Source: an uncultured Myxococcaceae bacterium
GTDB lineage: Bacteria; Myxococcota_A; Polyangia; Polyangiales; Ga0077539
Direction of reading: 5' to 3'
NCBI GenBank assembly: GCA_945952225.1
Contig: CAMFHP010000029.1
Coordinates: 1-64,000, forward strand
DNA length: 64,000 bases
Under the pieces are notes generated by a model. It made no database searches and was not told where the DNA came from. It saw only the letters and a list, made by a program, of their open reading frames with translations. This document shows positions 7,583 to 16,800 of this stretch, piece by piece (within the stretch, counting starts at the first letter, position 1; each line of letters opens with the position of its first letter). Made by a program: the position numbers and the translations under genes.

Positions 7583-10351
7583 ATGACCCGACACACCGCC
7601 CGGGGCGGTCTCAGCCTCGCCCTGATGGTCGCCGCCATCGGCGCCTGCGGCACCCCGACCTCCAGCTCCAATCCGCCCGTTGGCGACGCGCCCGAAGACA
7701 CGGCCGTCGTCGACACCGGCACCGACGCGGGCACCGACACGGGCGCCGACGCAGCCGCCGATCGACCCGCCGACACCGGACGCGACAGCGCCACCGACAC
7801 CGCCACCGACGTGGCCGTCGACAACGGCAAGCCCCCGGTGGACGCGGGCGAAGACGCCGCCGCCGATGCGAGCACCGACATCGCCGCCGACGTGACCGCC
7901 GACGTCGCGCCCGACGTGTCGCCCGACGTGCCCGCCACCGATGGTTCCGTCGACGTCGGTCCCGTCGATGTGGGCCTCGACGCAGCCGCCGATGCCTCGT
8001 CCGACGTGGCCGCCGATGGGGCGAGCGACGCCGCGGCCGATGCGTCCGACGCCGCGGCCACGGGCTGCGGACTCACCGTCGACGGAACGCTCGCCGTGCC
8101 CGCCGTGGGCGCGACGACCACCGTGATGACCACGCTCAACGCGATGGGCACCGGCGGCATGATCACCGGCGTCGGCTGCACCACGGCGACCATCGGCGGC
8201 TCCGAGCGCATCTACCGCCTCACGATCACGGCGCCCACGACGCTCGTGCTCGCGGCCACCGCGGCCAACACCTCGACGGACCTCGTGATGACCGTGCGCC
8301 GCAACTGCGCGACCTCGGCATCGGAGGTCGCGTGCAACGACGACGAGGCGGGCACGAACCCCGCGATCCGTCGCACCTTCGATCCGGGCGAGTACTTCGT
8401 CGTGGTCGATGAGTACGGCGACGCGGCCTCGGCGACGGGCGGCATGGTGACGCTCACGGCCACCGCCGTCGCGCCCGCGGCGAACGCGGCCTGCGCGATG
8501 GCGACGCGGCTCACGGCGGGCACGGCCGTCATGGGCGACACGCTCGCGAGCGGCGACGTGGTGACCACGACGTGCAGCTCGTTCAACGACGGGCCGCAGC
8601 TCTTCTACACGTACACGATCCCCGCCAACAGCTCGGCGACCTTCACCGCGACGCCCACGAGCATGCCCGTGTGGTCGCCCTTCGTGCGCGTGTTCGCCGA
8701 CTGCGCGAGCGCCGCGACGTGCCTCACGACGGCGACGGGCGCGGCCACGACCGGCGTGTCGGCGGCGACCTTCGAGAACCGCACGGCGATGGAGCGCACG
8801 GTCACCGTGTCCGTCGGCGGCACCAACATCCCCGCGGGTGGTCCGTTCACGCTCAACGTCACGACGGCGGTGCTCCCGGCGGGACCGGCCAACGGAACCT
8901 GCGACACGGCCACGGTGCTCACGCTCCCGACCTCGGGGCTCATGGGCACGACGACGGGCGCCTTCACGCGGCTCAGCAGCTTCTCGTGCACCGCGCTCTC
9001 GACCGGCGGGAGCTACGTCTTCTACCGCGCGACGGTGCCCGCGGGCCGCTCGCTGCGCTTCACGGTCAACCCCACGACGATGACCTTCAACCCGGCCATC
9101 CTCGCGTACCCGACCACGTGCACGCCCACGACCTGCACGAACTACCGCAACTCCGCCGGCGCGGGTCTCCCCGAGCAGCTCGCGTACACCAACACCACGA
9201 CGACGGACCAGACCGTGACCTTCGCCGTGGGCTCGACCACCGCGGGTCAGTTCGGTGACTTCACCGTCGACGCGACGCTCGTTCCCGTGCCCACGAACAC
9301 GACCTGCGCGACGCCGCGCGCGCTCACGGGCTCGCTCAACGGACAGGCCCAGTCGGGCGCCACCGCGACGGCGAGCATGGCCTGCCTGTCGAGCTCGACG
9401 GGGCCGGTGCTCTACTACTCGGTGACCGTGCCCGCGCAGACCCGCGCGACGCTCACGGCGACGCCGAACTCCGACACCACCTCGCCGGTGCTGCGCGTGC
9501 TCGAAGGCTGCGGTGCGATGACGTGCACCACCTCGGGCTCGGGCTTCAGCGGCGGCACCGCCTCGGTCACGTGGACGAACACCGGCATGTCGCCGATCAC
9601 GTACCTCGTCGAGCTCGGCTCGTCGGCGGCGACCACCCGCGGCGTCGTCGACCTCGCGCTCACGCTCGCGAGCGCGGCCCCCGCGTACAACGTCGCCACC
9701 GAGGCGATGGCGTCGTGCGACGACCTCACGATGGGCGCGACGGACCTCGCGGTGTCGGGCGATGACTCGACGAGCCCCACGACCGCACTGCCCACGGGCT
9801 TCGCGTTCACGTACTTCGGCGACAGCACCGCGCCGGTCACGCACTTCAGCGCGAACTCGAACGGCCTCGCGCAGCTCCACACGAGCGCGGCGGGCGTCGC
9901 GTCGACCTCGTACTCGAACGTCACGCTGCCCGATGCGTTCTCGCCCACCGGCGCCCTCGCCGTGCTCTGGGACGACCTCAACGTGAGCACCACCGCGATG
10001 GGCGCCGTGCGCTACGCGACGCTCGGCACGGGCACCGCGCGGCGCCACGTGATCGAGTGGATCAACGTGAGCCCGCTCTCGGACTCGACGGCGCGCATGC
10101 GCTTCCAGGTGAAGCTCTTCGAGACCACCAACGTGATCGAGTACCACTACTGCTCGCTCACCTCGATGGACACGACCTCGACGCGCCACACCGGATCGAG
10201 CGCCACCATCGGGCTCCAGAACATCGCCCGCACGCGCGGCCAGGTGTGGTCCGTCGACGGCATGGGCGGGGGCATGACCCGCTCCGTCGGCAGCGGCACC
10301 GCCACGTCGCCGAACCTCATCCGCTGGACGCCCATCCCCCCGGCGCCCTGA
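7583..10351 (+). CDS. Large surface lipoprotein with Asp/Ala linker and repeated beta domains
   Basis: A 922-residue protein with signal MTRHTARGGLSLALMVAAIGAC (lipobox IGAC) and a Shine-Dalgarno AAAGGACGA before the ATG. Residues 24-155 are almost entirely Asp, Ala, Thr and Val (GTDAGTDTGADAAADRPAD), a very long spacer. Then follow five or so pre-peptidase C-terminal-like beta modules of about 120 residues, each with a C...Y..T.pa...L..T pattern (YRLTITAPTTLVLAATAANT; FYTYTIPANSSATFTATPTS; FYRATVPAGRSLRFTVNP; YYSVTVPAQTRATLTATP). The C-terminal 200 residues (GFAFTYFGDSTAPVTHFSAN...GALAVLWDDLNV) resemble NIDO/lectin-like beta modules of adhesins. No catalytic domain is visible, so an adhesive or scaffolding role is likely. 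Confidence 0.85.
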   Translation: MTRHTARGGLSLALMVAAIGACGTPTSSSNPPVGDAPEDTAVVDTGTDAGTDTGADAAADRPADTGRDSATDTATDVAVDNGKPPVDAGEDAAADASTDIAADVTADVAPDVSPDVPATDGSVDVGPVDVGLDAAADASSDVAADGASDAAADASDAAATGCGLTVDGTLAVPAVGATTTVMTTLNAMGTGGMITGVGCTTATIGGSERIYRLTITAPTTLVLAATAANTSTDLVMTVRRNCATSASEVACNDDEAGTNPAIRRTFDPGEYFVVVDEYGDAASATGGMVTLTATAVAPAANAACAMATRLTAGTAVMGDTLASGDVVTTTCSSFNDGPQLFYTYTIPANSSATFTATPTSMPVWSPFVRVFADCASAATCLTTATGAATTGVSAATFENRTAMERTVTVSVGGTNIPAGGPFTLNVTTAVLPAGPANGTCDTATVLTLPTSGLMGTTTGAFTRLSSFSCTALSTGGSYVFYRATVPAGRSLRFTVNPTTMTFNPAILAYPTTCTPTTCTNYRNSAGAGLPEQLAYTNTTTTDQTVTFAVGSTTAGQFGDFTVDATLVPVPTNTTCATPRALTGSLNGQAQSGATATASMACLSSSTGPVLYYSVTVPAQTRATLTATPNSDTTSPVLRVLEGCGAMTCTTSGSGFSGGTASVTWTNTGMSPITYLVELGSSAATTRGVVDLALTLASAAPAYNVATEAMASCDDLTMGATDLAVSGDDSTSPTTALPTGFAFTYFGDSTAPVTHFSANSNGLAQLHTSAAGVASTSYSNVTLPDAFSPTGALAVLWDDLNVSTTAMGAVRYATLGTGTARRHVIEWINVSPLSDSTARMRFQVKLFETTNVIEYHYCSLTSMDTTSTRHTGSSATIGLQNIARTRGQVWSVDGMGGGMTRSVGSGTATSPNLIRWTPIPPAP

Positions 10352-10376
10352 CCGTCCCTCCCCCCGATCCGCGGCC

Positions 10377-10397
10377 GCCCCGACGCTCGTTCGGGGC
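10377..10397 (+). terminator. Possible hairpin terminator without T-run
   Basis: A 7-bp stem GCCCCGA/TCGGGGC with a 7-base loop begins 25 bases after the preceding stop codon. It is not followed by a T-run, so it may be a Rho-dependent end or mere secondary structure. Confidence 0.3.
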
Positions 10398-10475
10398 ACG
10401 CGGCGCAGGGGGGCGTCACCCGGCGAATTTCCCCGGACGATTTCTCCCGAAACCCCTTCAAACAAGGCACATCGC

Positions 10476-10501
10476 CGAAGACTATGGCGCCATAGCCTTC
10501 G
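10476..10501. promoter_or_regulatory. 26-bp interrupted palindrome upstream of the GH105-like gene
   Basis: The core CTATGGC/GCCATAG (10482-10495) is a perfect 14-bp palindrome. After one mismatched base on each side the symmetry resumes with CGAAG (10476-10480) and CTTCG (10497-10501). It sits about 115 bases before the start of the glycoside-hydrolase-like gene in an otherwise gene-free 265-bp stretch. A dimeric regulator's operator is the simplest reading; a hairpin in the transcript is the alternative. Confidence 0.5.
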
Positions 10502-10616
10502 CCCGCGACGCCCGCCGGTACCCTCGCGCCGTGGCCCTCCTGCGCGCGCTCGTCTGGCTCACCCCGCACGGAAGCGGGTCGGGCACAAACGCCGCCCGCG
10601 GTGTTGACGCCGCGCA

Positions 10617-12020
10617 ATGGCCGTTCGAAGAATCGCCGACGTGCCCTCCCCCTCTCGCACGTCGCGCGCGCTCTCGCTCGTCACCTCGCTGACCCTCGCC
10701 GCCTGCGCGGCCGACCCGCTTCCCTCGACACCCGACGCAGCGCCGCCCGTCGACGCCGCGCGCGATGCGTCGGCGAGCGACGACGTGTTCGAGCTTCCGC
10801 GTGCGACCCCCGCAGGGCCCATCGGCGTGCTCGATGTGAGCGAGGGCGCGGCGACGCTGCGCGAGGCCCGGCGCGTGGTGTCGGCGGTGGCGCAACGGCA
10901 GGTGGTCACCCTCGACGACGGCGCCCTCGCGAGCGACTCGTGGGAGGCCGTGCTCGCGAGCCGCGCACCCCGCGGCGTGACGTGGAACTACCCCTGGGGC
11001 GTCACGCTCTACGGCATGCTCCGCGCGAGCGAGGTCACCGGCGATCGCACCTGGTCAGACTTCGTGGTGCGTCACGACGCGCTCGTGGGGCGCACCTACG
11101 CGTGGGCCCGCGACGTCGAGACGCGCTGGGGACGCGAGCACCGCGCCGAGGTCGATCGGCTCCGCGCGATGGCGCCCGTCGCAGGCGCGCTCTACCTCGG
11201 CAACCTCGACAACTGCGGGTCGATGAGCGCGCAGATCGTCGAGGCCACGCTGCGCCACGGGGCCGTGCCCAACGCGGGCGAGGAGCTGCTCCTCGGCACC
11301 GTGGGCGACTACATCGCGAACCGTCAGAGCCGCCTGCCCGACCGCACGTTCTGGCGCCCGGAGCAGTCGCAGACGCTCTGGATCGACGACCTCTACATGA
11401 GCTGCCCCTTTCTCGTGCGATGGGCGCAGCGCACGGGCGACGCGCGCCTCCTCGACGACGCCGCGCGGCAGGTGCTCAACTTCGCGCGACGCCAGCAGGA
11501 CGCCGACGGCGTGTGGTTCCACGCGAACTTCATCGGCGCGGGCGTGCGCACGGCCTACAAGTGGGGACGCGCCAACGGGTGGGCCATGGTCGCGACCGTC
11601 GAGGTGCTCTCGGCGCTGCCCGAGGATCACCCCGATCGCGCCGCCGTGCTCGACGTGCTGCGCCGACACATCGCGGGCATCGAGCGGCTCCAGGCGGCAT
11701 CGGGTCGATGGCACCAGGTGCTCGACCACGGCGAGCTCTGGGAGGAGACCTCGTGCACCGCGATGTTCACGTACTCCATCGCCCGCGCGGCCCGTCGCGG
11801 ATGGATCCCGCGTGAACACCTCGCCGTCGCGTGGCGCGGCCTCCGTGGGCTCGCCGAGCGCGTGGGCGCCGACGGCACCATCCGCGACACCTGCGAGGGC
11901 ACGGGCATCGGCCTCGACCTGGGCTACTACGCCGGCCGCGGACGCCCCGTGAACGACCCGCACGGCCCGGGCCCGGTGCTCCTCGCGGCCTCCGAGGTGC
12001 TCGCCAGCGCGACGCCCTGA
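10617..12020 (+). CDS. GH105/GH88-like unsaturated glycuronyl hydrolase, lipoprotein
   Basis: A 467-residue lipoprotein with signal ending LSLVTSLTLAAC and the short linker AADPLPSTPDAAPPVDAARDASASDD. The body shows the alpha/alpha-barrel motifs of GH105/GH88: NYPWGVTLYGMLRA, WIDDLYMSCPFLVRWAQRTG (the Asp-rich segment that carries a catalytic Asp in this family), YKWGRANGWAMVATVEVL, GRWHQVLD and ETSCTAMFTYSIARAARRGWI. Family enzymes hydrate and cleave unsaturated uronic-acid oligosaccharides made by polysaccharide lyases. As a lipoprotein it probably works on glycans at the cell surface. A GTG at 10641 would give a shorter signal and is an alternative start. No lyase is adjacent. Confidence 0.85.
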   Translation: MAVRRIADVPSPSRTSRALSLVTSLTLAACAADPLPSTPDAAPPVDAARDASASDDVFELPRATPAGPIGVLDVSEGAATLREARRVVSAVAQRQVVTLDDGALASDSWEAVLASRAPRGVTWNYPWGVTLYGMLRASEVTGDRTWSDFVVRHDALVGRTYAWARDVETRWGREHRAEVDRLRAMAPVAGALYLGNLDNCGSMSAQIVEATLRHGAVPNAGEELLLGTVGDYIANRQSRLPDRTFWRPEQSQTLWIDDLYMSCPFLVRWAQRTGDARLLDDAARQVLNFARRQQDADGVWFHANFIGAGVRTAYKWGRANGWAMVATVEVLSALPEDHPDRAAVLDVLRRHIAGIERLQAASGRWHQVLDHGELWEETSCTAMFTYSIARAARRGWIPREHLAVAWRGLRGLAERVGADGTIRDTCEGTGIGLDLGYYAGRGRPVNDPHGPGPVLLAASEVLASATP

Positions 12021-12036
12021 CGACGACCGCGACCGC

Positions 12037-12513
12037 TCACGCCGCAGCGCGCGCGCGACGGAACCACCGCACGGCCATCCACCAGAACGGCGCGCTCACC
12101 AGCGCGAGCACCGCGCGCAGCACCGCGAACAACCCCGACGGCGTCGACGATGCGCGCGTGAGGGCGGCGTCGTCGGGGTTCGCGGGGTCGTAGTACACGG
12201 TCACCGACTGCTGCGGCGTGTAGCGCGTGCGCGAGCCTCCCTCGCTCACCGTGAGCGCGTGCGACCGACCGTTCACCGTGTAACGGAACGAGGTCGACAC
12301 GCGGTCGCGCCACACGTCGTCGCTGTCGCGCACCTGCGTCACGCCCGTCGCCGTGACGGTGCCCGCGGTGCTCGGCCACGACTGCATCGCCGCCGCGCGC
12401 CGATCGAGGATCCCGCCGATCGCCCCGAGCATGAGCCCGAGGCCCAGCGCGAGGGCGCCGAGGCCGGCCGGGAGGAGGAACATCCATCGCGAGGGCTTCG
12501 ACGCGTCGGTCAT
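12037..12513 (-). CDS. DUF3592 membrane protein
   Basis: A 158-residue protein with an N-terminal membrane helix (MFLLPAGLGALALGLGLMLGAIGGI), an extracytoplasmic beta domain starting SWPSTAGTVTATGV and containing FRYTVNGRSHALTVSEGG and VTVYYDPANPDDAAL, and a C-terminal helix (GLFAVLRAVLALVSAPFWWMAV). The W..t.G.V pattern and the V.YdP.nP turn are hallmarks of DUF3592. Function of the family is unknown. It converges with the preceding gene at a 16-base gap. Confidence 0.85.
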   Translation of the reverse strand: MTDASKPSRWMFLLPAGLGALALGLGLMLGAIGGILDRRAAAMQSWPSTAGTVTATGVTQVRDSDDVWRDRVSTSFRYTVNGRSHALTVSEGGSRTRYTPQQSVTVYYDPANPDDAALTRASSTPSGLFAVLRAVLALVSAPFWWMAVRWFRRARAAA

Positions 12514-12559
12514 GGCGCCGACGAGAGCACCGCGCGCGGTGCGGGTTCAAGATGGATCG

Positions 12560-14044
12560 CTACTGCGCCGCCGAGCTGCCGATGGCGCCGGGCACGAGGA
12601 GTCGCGGGTAGGCGCGCCCCTCGTTGTCGCGCTCCATCTCCGCGGTGCGCGCGCGCATCGCCTCGGAGAAGGCGCGCACGATCGCCTTGCCGCGGTTGTC
12701 GACGCAGAGGTCGCTGAAGTCGTCGGTGAGGCGGTACGTGTGCCGGTTGATCGTCGCGTACACGGCCATGCGGATCAGGCACTCGTCGCGCGTCGACACG
12801 ATGGACCAGAGGTCGGGCGAGTCGCTCCGCACCACGGAGGCGCTGATGTAGCGCGGGTCCGTGGTGCCGTTGAGCGTGTGGCCGATGGAGAAGTGCAGCA
12901 CCGACATCGCGAACATGAGGTACGCGACCACGTCGGTGAGCGAGAGGTCTGAGTCGGGCGAGAGCGCGCGCGTGGCGAGGCGCGGGTGCGCGTGCGCTCC
13001 GAGGTAGCGGAGCCAGCGCTCGATCTGCGGGTCCGTCGCGGGGTCGAGGTTGTAGAGCCGCACGTACGCGTCGACCTGCGCGTAGAGCGCGTCCCAGATC
13101 GCGCGGAGGTCGCGGTAGTGCTCGGTCCACTGCACGGGGTACTCGGGCGGCAGGCGGAGGCCCGTGCGCTTCGCCACGAAGTCGATGGCCGCGGGGCCCG
13201 ACACGAAGCCCGCCACCGCCGCCGTCACCCCGCGCGCGCCGGTGACCGTGCGCTGGAGTCGGGCCACGTTGCGGTGCGTGCCGTAGAGGTACGGGAGCAG
13301 CAACGCGTGGAGCGGGTGCGTGTGCGGCAGAAAGCGGTACGTCGCGATGAAGAGCTTCGCCGCCTCGCGCACGTGAAGCACCGTGTGGAGCAGCGTTACC
13401 CACGCGAAGCTGCACGCGCGAAACCGATATTTCACGAGCTCCCACGCGGGGTCACCGGGGCGGTACATGCGCCCGTGGAGCGTGATGCAGAGCACCCGCG
13501 TGTCGTCGATCACCACACGTCCGCCGTGGCGCTCGTAGCCCGGCGCCGCGTCGAGCTCGCGCATGAACTCCAGGTCGAGCACGTACTGCGGCTTCGCGTC
13601 GGCGGCGGCCCCGCCCTCGGGCGTGTGCGGTTCGAGCCAGAGCGAGAACTTGCTCACGAGCATGTAGTGGAGCCACGCGTCGCCGAGGTGCTCCTCGCGG
13701 ACGTCGTAGTGCTCGGGGTCGGGCAGGCTGCCGAAGTAGCGCACGGCGTCGTCGTGGGCCTCGTCGAACGAGGTGTACCGACCGGGCTCTCCCTTGGTGG
13801 GCGTGAAGCGCCAGCGGAGCGCGAGCGGCAGGGCCTTCAGCGCGAGGCGCAGCGGCGGCTTCACGAGCGGCAGCTCGCCGAACATCGGGTCCTTCGCGAC
13901 GCGGAACTGCACGTCTTCGGTGAGCGGGTTCTTGCGGTCGACCTCGCGCGAGAAGCGCACGAGATCGGTGAACACCTCGCAGAGCGCCATGCTGGAGCGC
14001 GACCATCGCGGCGCGCCTTCGACACGCGTCGGTGAGACGGTCAT
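12560..14044 (-). CDS. Divergent lipoxygenase-like protein with altered iron-ligand spacing
   Basis: A 494-residue soluble protein whose second half aligns by eye with lipoxygenases. AWELVKYRFRACSFAWVTLLH corresponds to the family's W.lAK..v...D....L..H segment. HVREAAKLFIATYRFLPHTHP corresponds to H..vEp..iAt.R.Ls..HP, and SVLHFSIGHTLNG to the third-ligand region S.lHaaVNfgqY. The C-terminus YPRLLVPGAIGSSAAQ mimics the usual Y..L.P..IPNSISI. Ligand candidates are H220, H224, H384 and H389. The second His is one residue early (i+4 rather than i+5) and the last one residue late, and the terminal Ile is missing. The ATG at 14044 overlaps the upstream hydrolase stop (ATGA), so translation is coupled. 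Activity on polyunsaturated lipids is uncertain. Confidence 0.7.
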   Translation of the reverse strand: MTVSPTRVEGAPRWSRSSMALCEVFTDLVRFSREVDRKNPLTEDVQFRVAKDPMFGELPLVKPPLRLALKALPLALRWRFTPTKGEPGRYTSFDEAHDDAVRYFGSLPDPEHYDVREEHLGDAWLHYMLVSKFSLWLEPHTPEGGAAADAKPQYVLDLEFMRELDAAPGYERHGGRVVIDDTRVLCITLHGRMYRPGDPAWELVKYRFRACSFAWVTLLHTVLHVREAAKLFIATYRFLPHTHPLHALLLPYLYGTHRNVARLQRTVTGARGVTAAVAGFVSGPAAIDFVAKRTGLRLPPEYPVQWTEHYRDLRAIWDALYAQVDAYVRLYNLDPATDPQIERWLRYLGAHAHPRLATRALSPDSDLSLTDVVAYLMFAMSVLHFSIGHTLNGTTDPRYISASVVRSDSPDLWSIVSTRDECLIRMAVYATINRHTYRLTDDFSDLCVDNRGKAIVRAFSEAMRARTAEMERDNEGRAYPRLLVPGAIGSSAAQ

Positions 14045-14958
14045 CGCAGCGCTCCTTCGCTCCGCAGCTCGGAGCCGCCCCGCGCAGCCGCGCGCGCCGT
14101 CGCGTCGGAGAGAAATTCCCCGAGGTCGTCCCAGAGCGCACGCGCGCGCGGCGAGAAGAACCCGAAGTGCCCGATGCGTCGCAGGCCGTGCTCGTCGGGC
14201 ACGACGTGACGATGCTCCACCGCCGTGGCGCCGAGCATCGCGGTGAAGGCCTCGACCGCAGCACGCGGCGCGTAGAACGTGTCGTCGTCGAAGCTGTACG
14301 CGCGCACCGGGCACCGCAGCGCGGCGAGGTTCTCGCGCACGCCCGCCTCGTCGCCATGAAACGAAGCGCGCAGGGCCCAGCGGCTCCCCTCGGGGGTGCA
14401 TCCGGGCGGCAGGTCTTCGCCGCCGAAGGCCGACCCCGGCATGTACCCGAACGCGCGGTTCAACGCGGGCAGCGCGAGGCCCCAGAGCGCGTACATCTTC
14501 CACCGCGCGAGGCCGCGCCAGTGTCGGTAGAACGTGCTCTGCGCCGAGATGAGCACCGCCGCGTCGAGGTCCGCCGTGCGCGGCGTGAACCCGAGGATCT
14601 GCCCTCCCATGCTGTGTCCGATCACCGCGAGCCGGCTCCGCGGATACGTGCGCCGCGCCCACGCGAGCACCGCCGTCTGATCGCGACGCCCCCACTCGCT
14701 CACCGTCGCGCGCGACGCCCGCGCGTGCCCCCGACGGCTCGCGCCGATGTCGCGGTAGTCGTACGTGACCGCCGCGAACCCGCGCGCGGCGAGGTGCTCC
14801 GCGAGGGCCGCGTACCGGCGCTGCGGCGTGCCGAGCGCCGCCTGGATCACCACACACGTCGCAGGCTCCCCCGAAGCCCGTGACTCGACGTGCAGGGCGC
14901 GACCGTCGTCGGCCTCGACGGCGTGCACCCGCTGCTCGACTGTGAACATTGCTGCCAT
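14041..14958 (-). CDS. Alpha/beta-fold hydrolase coupled to the lipoxygenase-like gene
   Basis: About 305 residues from ATG 14958 (MAAMFTVEQRVHAVEADDG); a further upstream start at 15006 and one at 14949 are possible. The protein has an oxyanion region VVIQAALGTPQRRYAALAEHLAARG, a strand-turn YDYRDIGASRRG, the nucleophile elbow VIGHSMGGQILG, an acid region YSFDDDTFYAPRA and a late His in RRIGHFGFFSPRA. This resembles the predicted alpha/beta hydrolases of the YheT/lysophospholipase-like group. It has no signal peptide. Its stop codon overlaps the start of the lipoxygenase-like gene by four bases, so the pair probably acts on the same lipid substrate. Confidence 0.85.
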   Translation of the reverse strand: MAAMFTVEQRVHAVEADDGRALHVESRASGEPATCVVIQAALGTPQRRYAALAEHLAARGFAAVTYDYRDIGASRRGHARASRATVSEWGRRDQTAVLAWARRTYPRSRLAVIGHSMGGQILGFTPRTADLDAAVLISAQSTFYRHWRGLARWKMYALWGLALPALNRAFGYMPGSAFGGEDLPPGCTPEGSRWALRASFHGDEAGVRENLAALRCPVRAYSFDDDTFYAPRAAVEAFTAMLGATAVEHRHVVPDEHGLRRIGHFGFFSPRARALWDDLGEFLSDATARAAARGGSELRSEGALR

Positions 14959-15138
14959 CCCCGGACGCGGTTTCTCCGCGCGCAGAGGCCCGCCACGCGC
15001 GCCCACGATGGGCGCTCACCCGCAGGCCAAACATGCCCGCGATATCGTTCCGCGCGCGGGTGGGTCAAGCGCAATCCATGGGGGTCGCCGCGCGCAGGAT
15101 GGGCCCACGGGGACAGTGCTTCGACGCACCCGTGACGG

Positions 15139-16563
15139 TCAGAAGCGCACGTCGTCGATGGTCACGTCGTAGCCCTCGGCGCGCCCCGGCGGATGGAGCG
15201 TCTGCACGTCGCAGGTCACGCGCCCGCGGGCGTCGACGTGCGTGGTGACATCGACGGCGCGCCACATCGCGCCGCGGGCGTAGAGGCCCGGCGCGGCGTA
15301 GCCCGTCACGAGGTCGGGGGCCTGGCCCACGGTGCTCACGCGACGGCCGCCGCAGTAGATGTTCACGATCGGGTGCGCCTCGGTGCCCGTGAAGTTGTGG
15401 GCCATCACGCGGAAGCGCTCGCCATCGCGCGGGGCGTCGATGTTGATGTTCTCGGGGCGCCCGCGGCCCATGAAGGTGTTGTTGTCGACGTCGAGGCGGG
15501 GGTTGTTGCAGTAGCCGCGCGAGCGCCACGCGTCGCCGAGCGGTCCGTCGATGCACGACGAGAGCGGCGAGTGCGCGTAGCCCCAGTCCGCGGGCGGGAG
15601 CGTGCCGCCGAAGTCGAGGCCGCCGTCGATGGGAACCTCGCTCGCGCGGTTCACCGACTCGCAGTTCGCCCACGAGCACGAGTTGAGGTTGGGCACGTAG
15701 TCGCCGAGCTGCGCCCACCACGGCTCGCCCCATCCGCGCGGACCGCGCACGTAGAGGTCGAGGTCGACGGTCTCGTTGCGATCCCAGCAGAGCTCGATGC
15801 GCAGGCCCGGACCTTCGACGTGCACCACGAAGGTGCAGCGCCGCGTCTCGCCCTCGGGCGTCACCACGGTGAGCGTCACGGTGTAGTCCCCCGAGAGGCG
15901 CGGGATGAAGGTCGCGTCGCGCGCGTCGGCGTTCGTCACCGAGAAGCTCGGGCGCGCCACCATCTCGTCGCAGGGCCCGCCGCGCACGGTCCACTGCCAG
16001 CGCAGCGCGGGGCCGCGAAAGAAGTCTCCGCCGCGCAGCGCGTAGGGCGCGAAGGGTCGCGTCGGCGGCACGCGGGGATCGTTCGCACCGGGACACGTGA
16101 TCGGACACGCGCGCTCGCGAAGGCATCCGTCGCACGCGTTGTCGACGCCGTCGCACACCTCTTCCGTCGGTACGATGCCGCCCTCGCACGGCCCCCACGC
16201 GCCCACGGCGCCGACGCCCTGGCACCGCTGCGCGCCGTCGCGGCACGCGCCCACGTTGCGTCGACCCGGCGGGCCCGCGAAGCACGTCTGCACCGCGCCC
16301 GGCGTACACGCGCAGCCCTCGTCGACGCGTCCGTTGCAGTCGTCGTCGAGTCCGTTGCCGCAGCGCTCGGCGGCCTCGCACGCATCGCGCGCCGACGTGC
16401 ACACGAGGGGAACGTCGGGCGTGTCGCTCACCGCGTCGGCCACGTCGTCGGGCGCGTCGACGGGCGCGGGCGTCGGCTCGCGGAGCCCCGTGCGCGCGCC
16501 GCATGCGACGAGCGTGAGCAGCGCCACAAGCAGGGCCGCGAGGGGCGGCGGCAGAACACGCAC
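15139..16563 (-). CDS. Lipoprotein with MopE-type metal-binding motif and beta domains
   Basis: Starts at GTG 16563 giving a signal VLPPPLAALLVALLTLVAC. The mature N-terminus reads CGARTGLREP, identical through CGARTGLR to the lipoprotein at 60451. An Asp/Pro linker follows (PVDAPDDVADAVSDTPDVP). Next is CGNGLDDDCNGRVDEGC, the Asn/Asp-rich calcium- or metal-binding motif of the MopE family (PF11617-like), and a second partial copy EVCDGVDNACDGC. A PKD-like beta domain (GDYTVTLTVVTPEGETRRCTF) and a C-terminal domain beginning LRIELCWDRNETVDLDLYV complete the 474-residue protein. Divergent from the STAND regulator with 237 bases between them. Function unknown, probably a surface protein. Confidence 0.85.
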   Translation of the reverse strand: MRVLPPPLAALLVALLTLVACGARTGLREPTPAPVDAPDDVADAVSDTPDVPLVCTSARDACEAAERCGNGLDDDCNGRVDEGCACTPGAVQTCFAGPPGRRNVGACRDGAQRCQGVGAVGAWGPCEGGIVPTEEVCDGVDNACDGCLRERACPITCPGANDPRVPPTRPFAPYALRGGDFFRGPALRWQWTVRGGPCDEMVARPSFSVTNADARDATFIPRLSGDYTVTLTVVTPEGETRRCTFVVHVEGPGLRIELCWDRNETVDLDLYVRGPRGWGEPWWAQLGDYVPNLNSCSWANCESVNRASEVPIDGGLDFGGTLPPADWGYAHSPLSSCIDGPLGDAWRSRGYCNNPRLDVDNNTFMGRGRPENINIDAPRDGERFRVMAHNFTGTEAHPIVNIYCGGRRVSTVGQAPDLVTGYAAPGLYARGAMWRAVDVTTHVDARGRVTCDVQTLHPPGRAEGYDVTIDDVRF

Positions 16564-16800
16564 GGTCGCGCCGTCAGCCGATGCACGGTGCTTGTCGGCC
16601 GGGCTCCGCGTGCGTTCGTCGGAGGCCACGGCCGCGCGCGCCGCGGGGGCGCAGGAGGCCTCGGAGTTCGCTCGCGTCGCGTGTCGCATCATCGCGGTCG
16701 TATCGAGCACGGCGTGTGCCGCTTCGAAGGCGACGCCTCGCGTGGGCGCGCGTGCGAATCGGTGACGGCGCGCTTCCTGCTCAAGCGCTCGCACCCCGTG
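16564..16800. promoter_or_regulatory. Divergent promoter region of lipoprotein and STAND regulator
   Basis: 237 bases separate the two divergent start codons. I see no strong -35/-10 match or palindrome. The STAND-type regulator with a DNA-binding tail is a natural candidate to act here, but that is inference from position only. Confidence 0.35.

Noticed and set aside
7487-10465. 992-residue minus-strand open frame across the large lipoprotein
   Set aside because: Repetitive RGRGR-type composition and no domains; the plus-strand gene has a signal peptide, ribosome site and recognisable beta modules.
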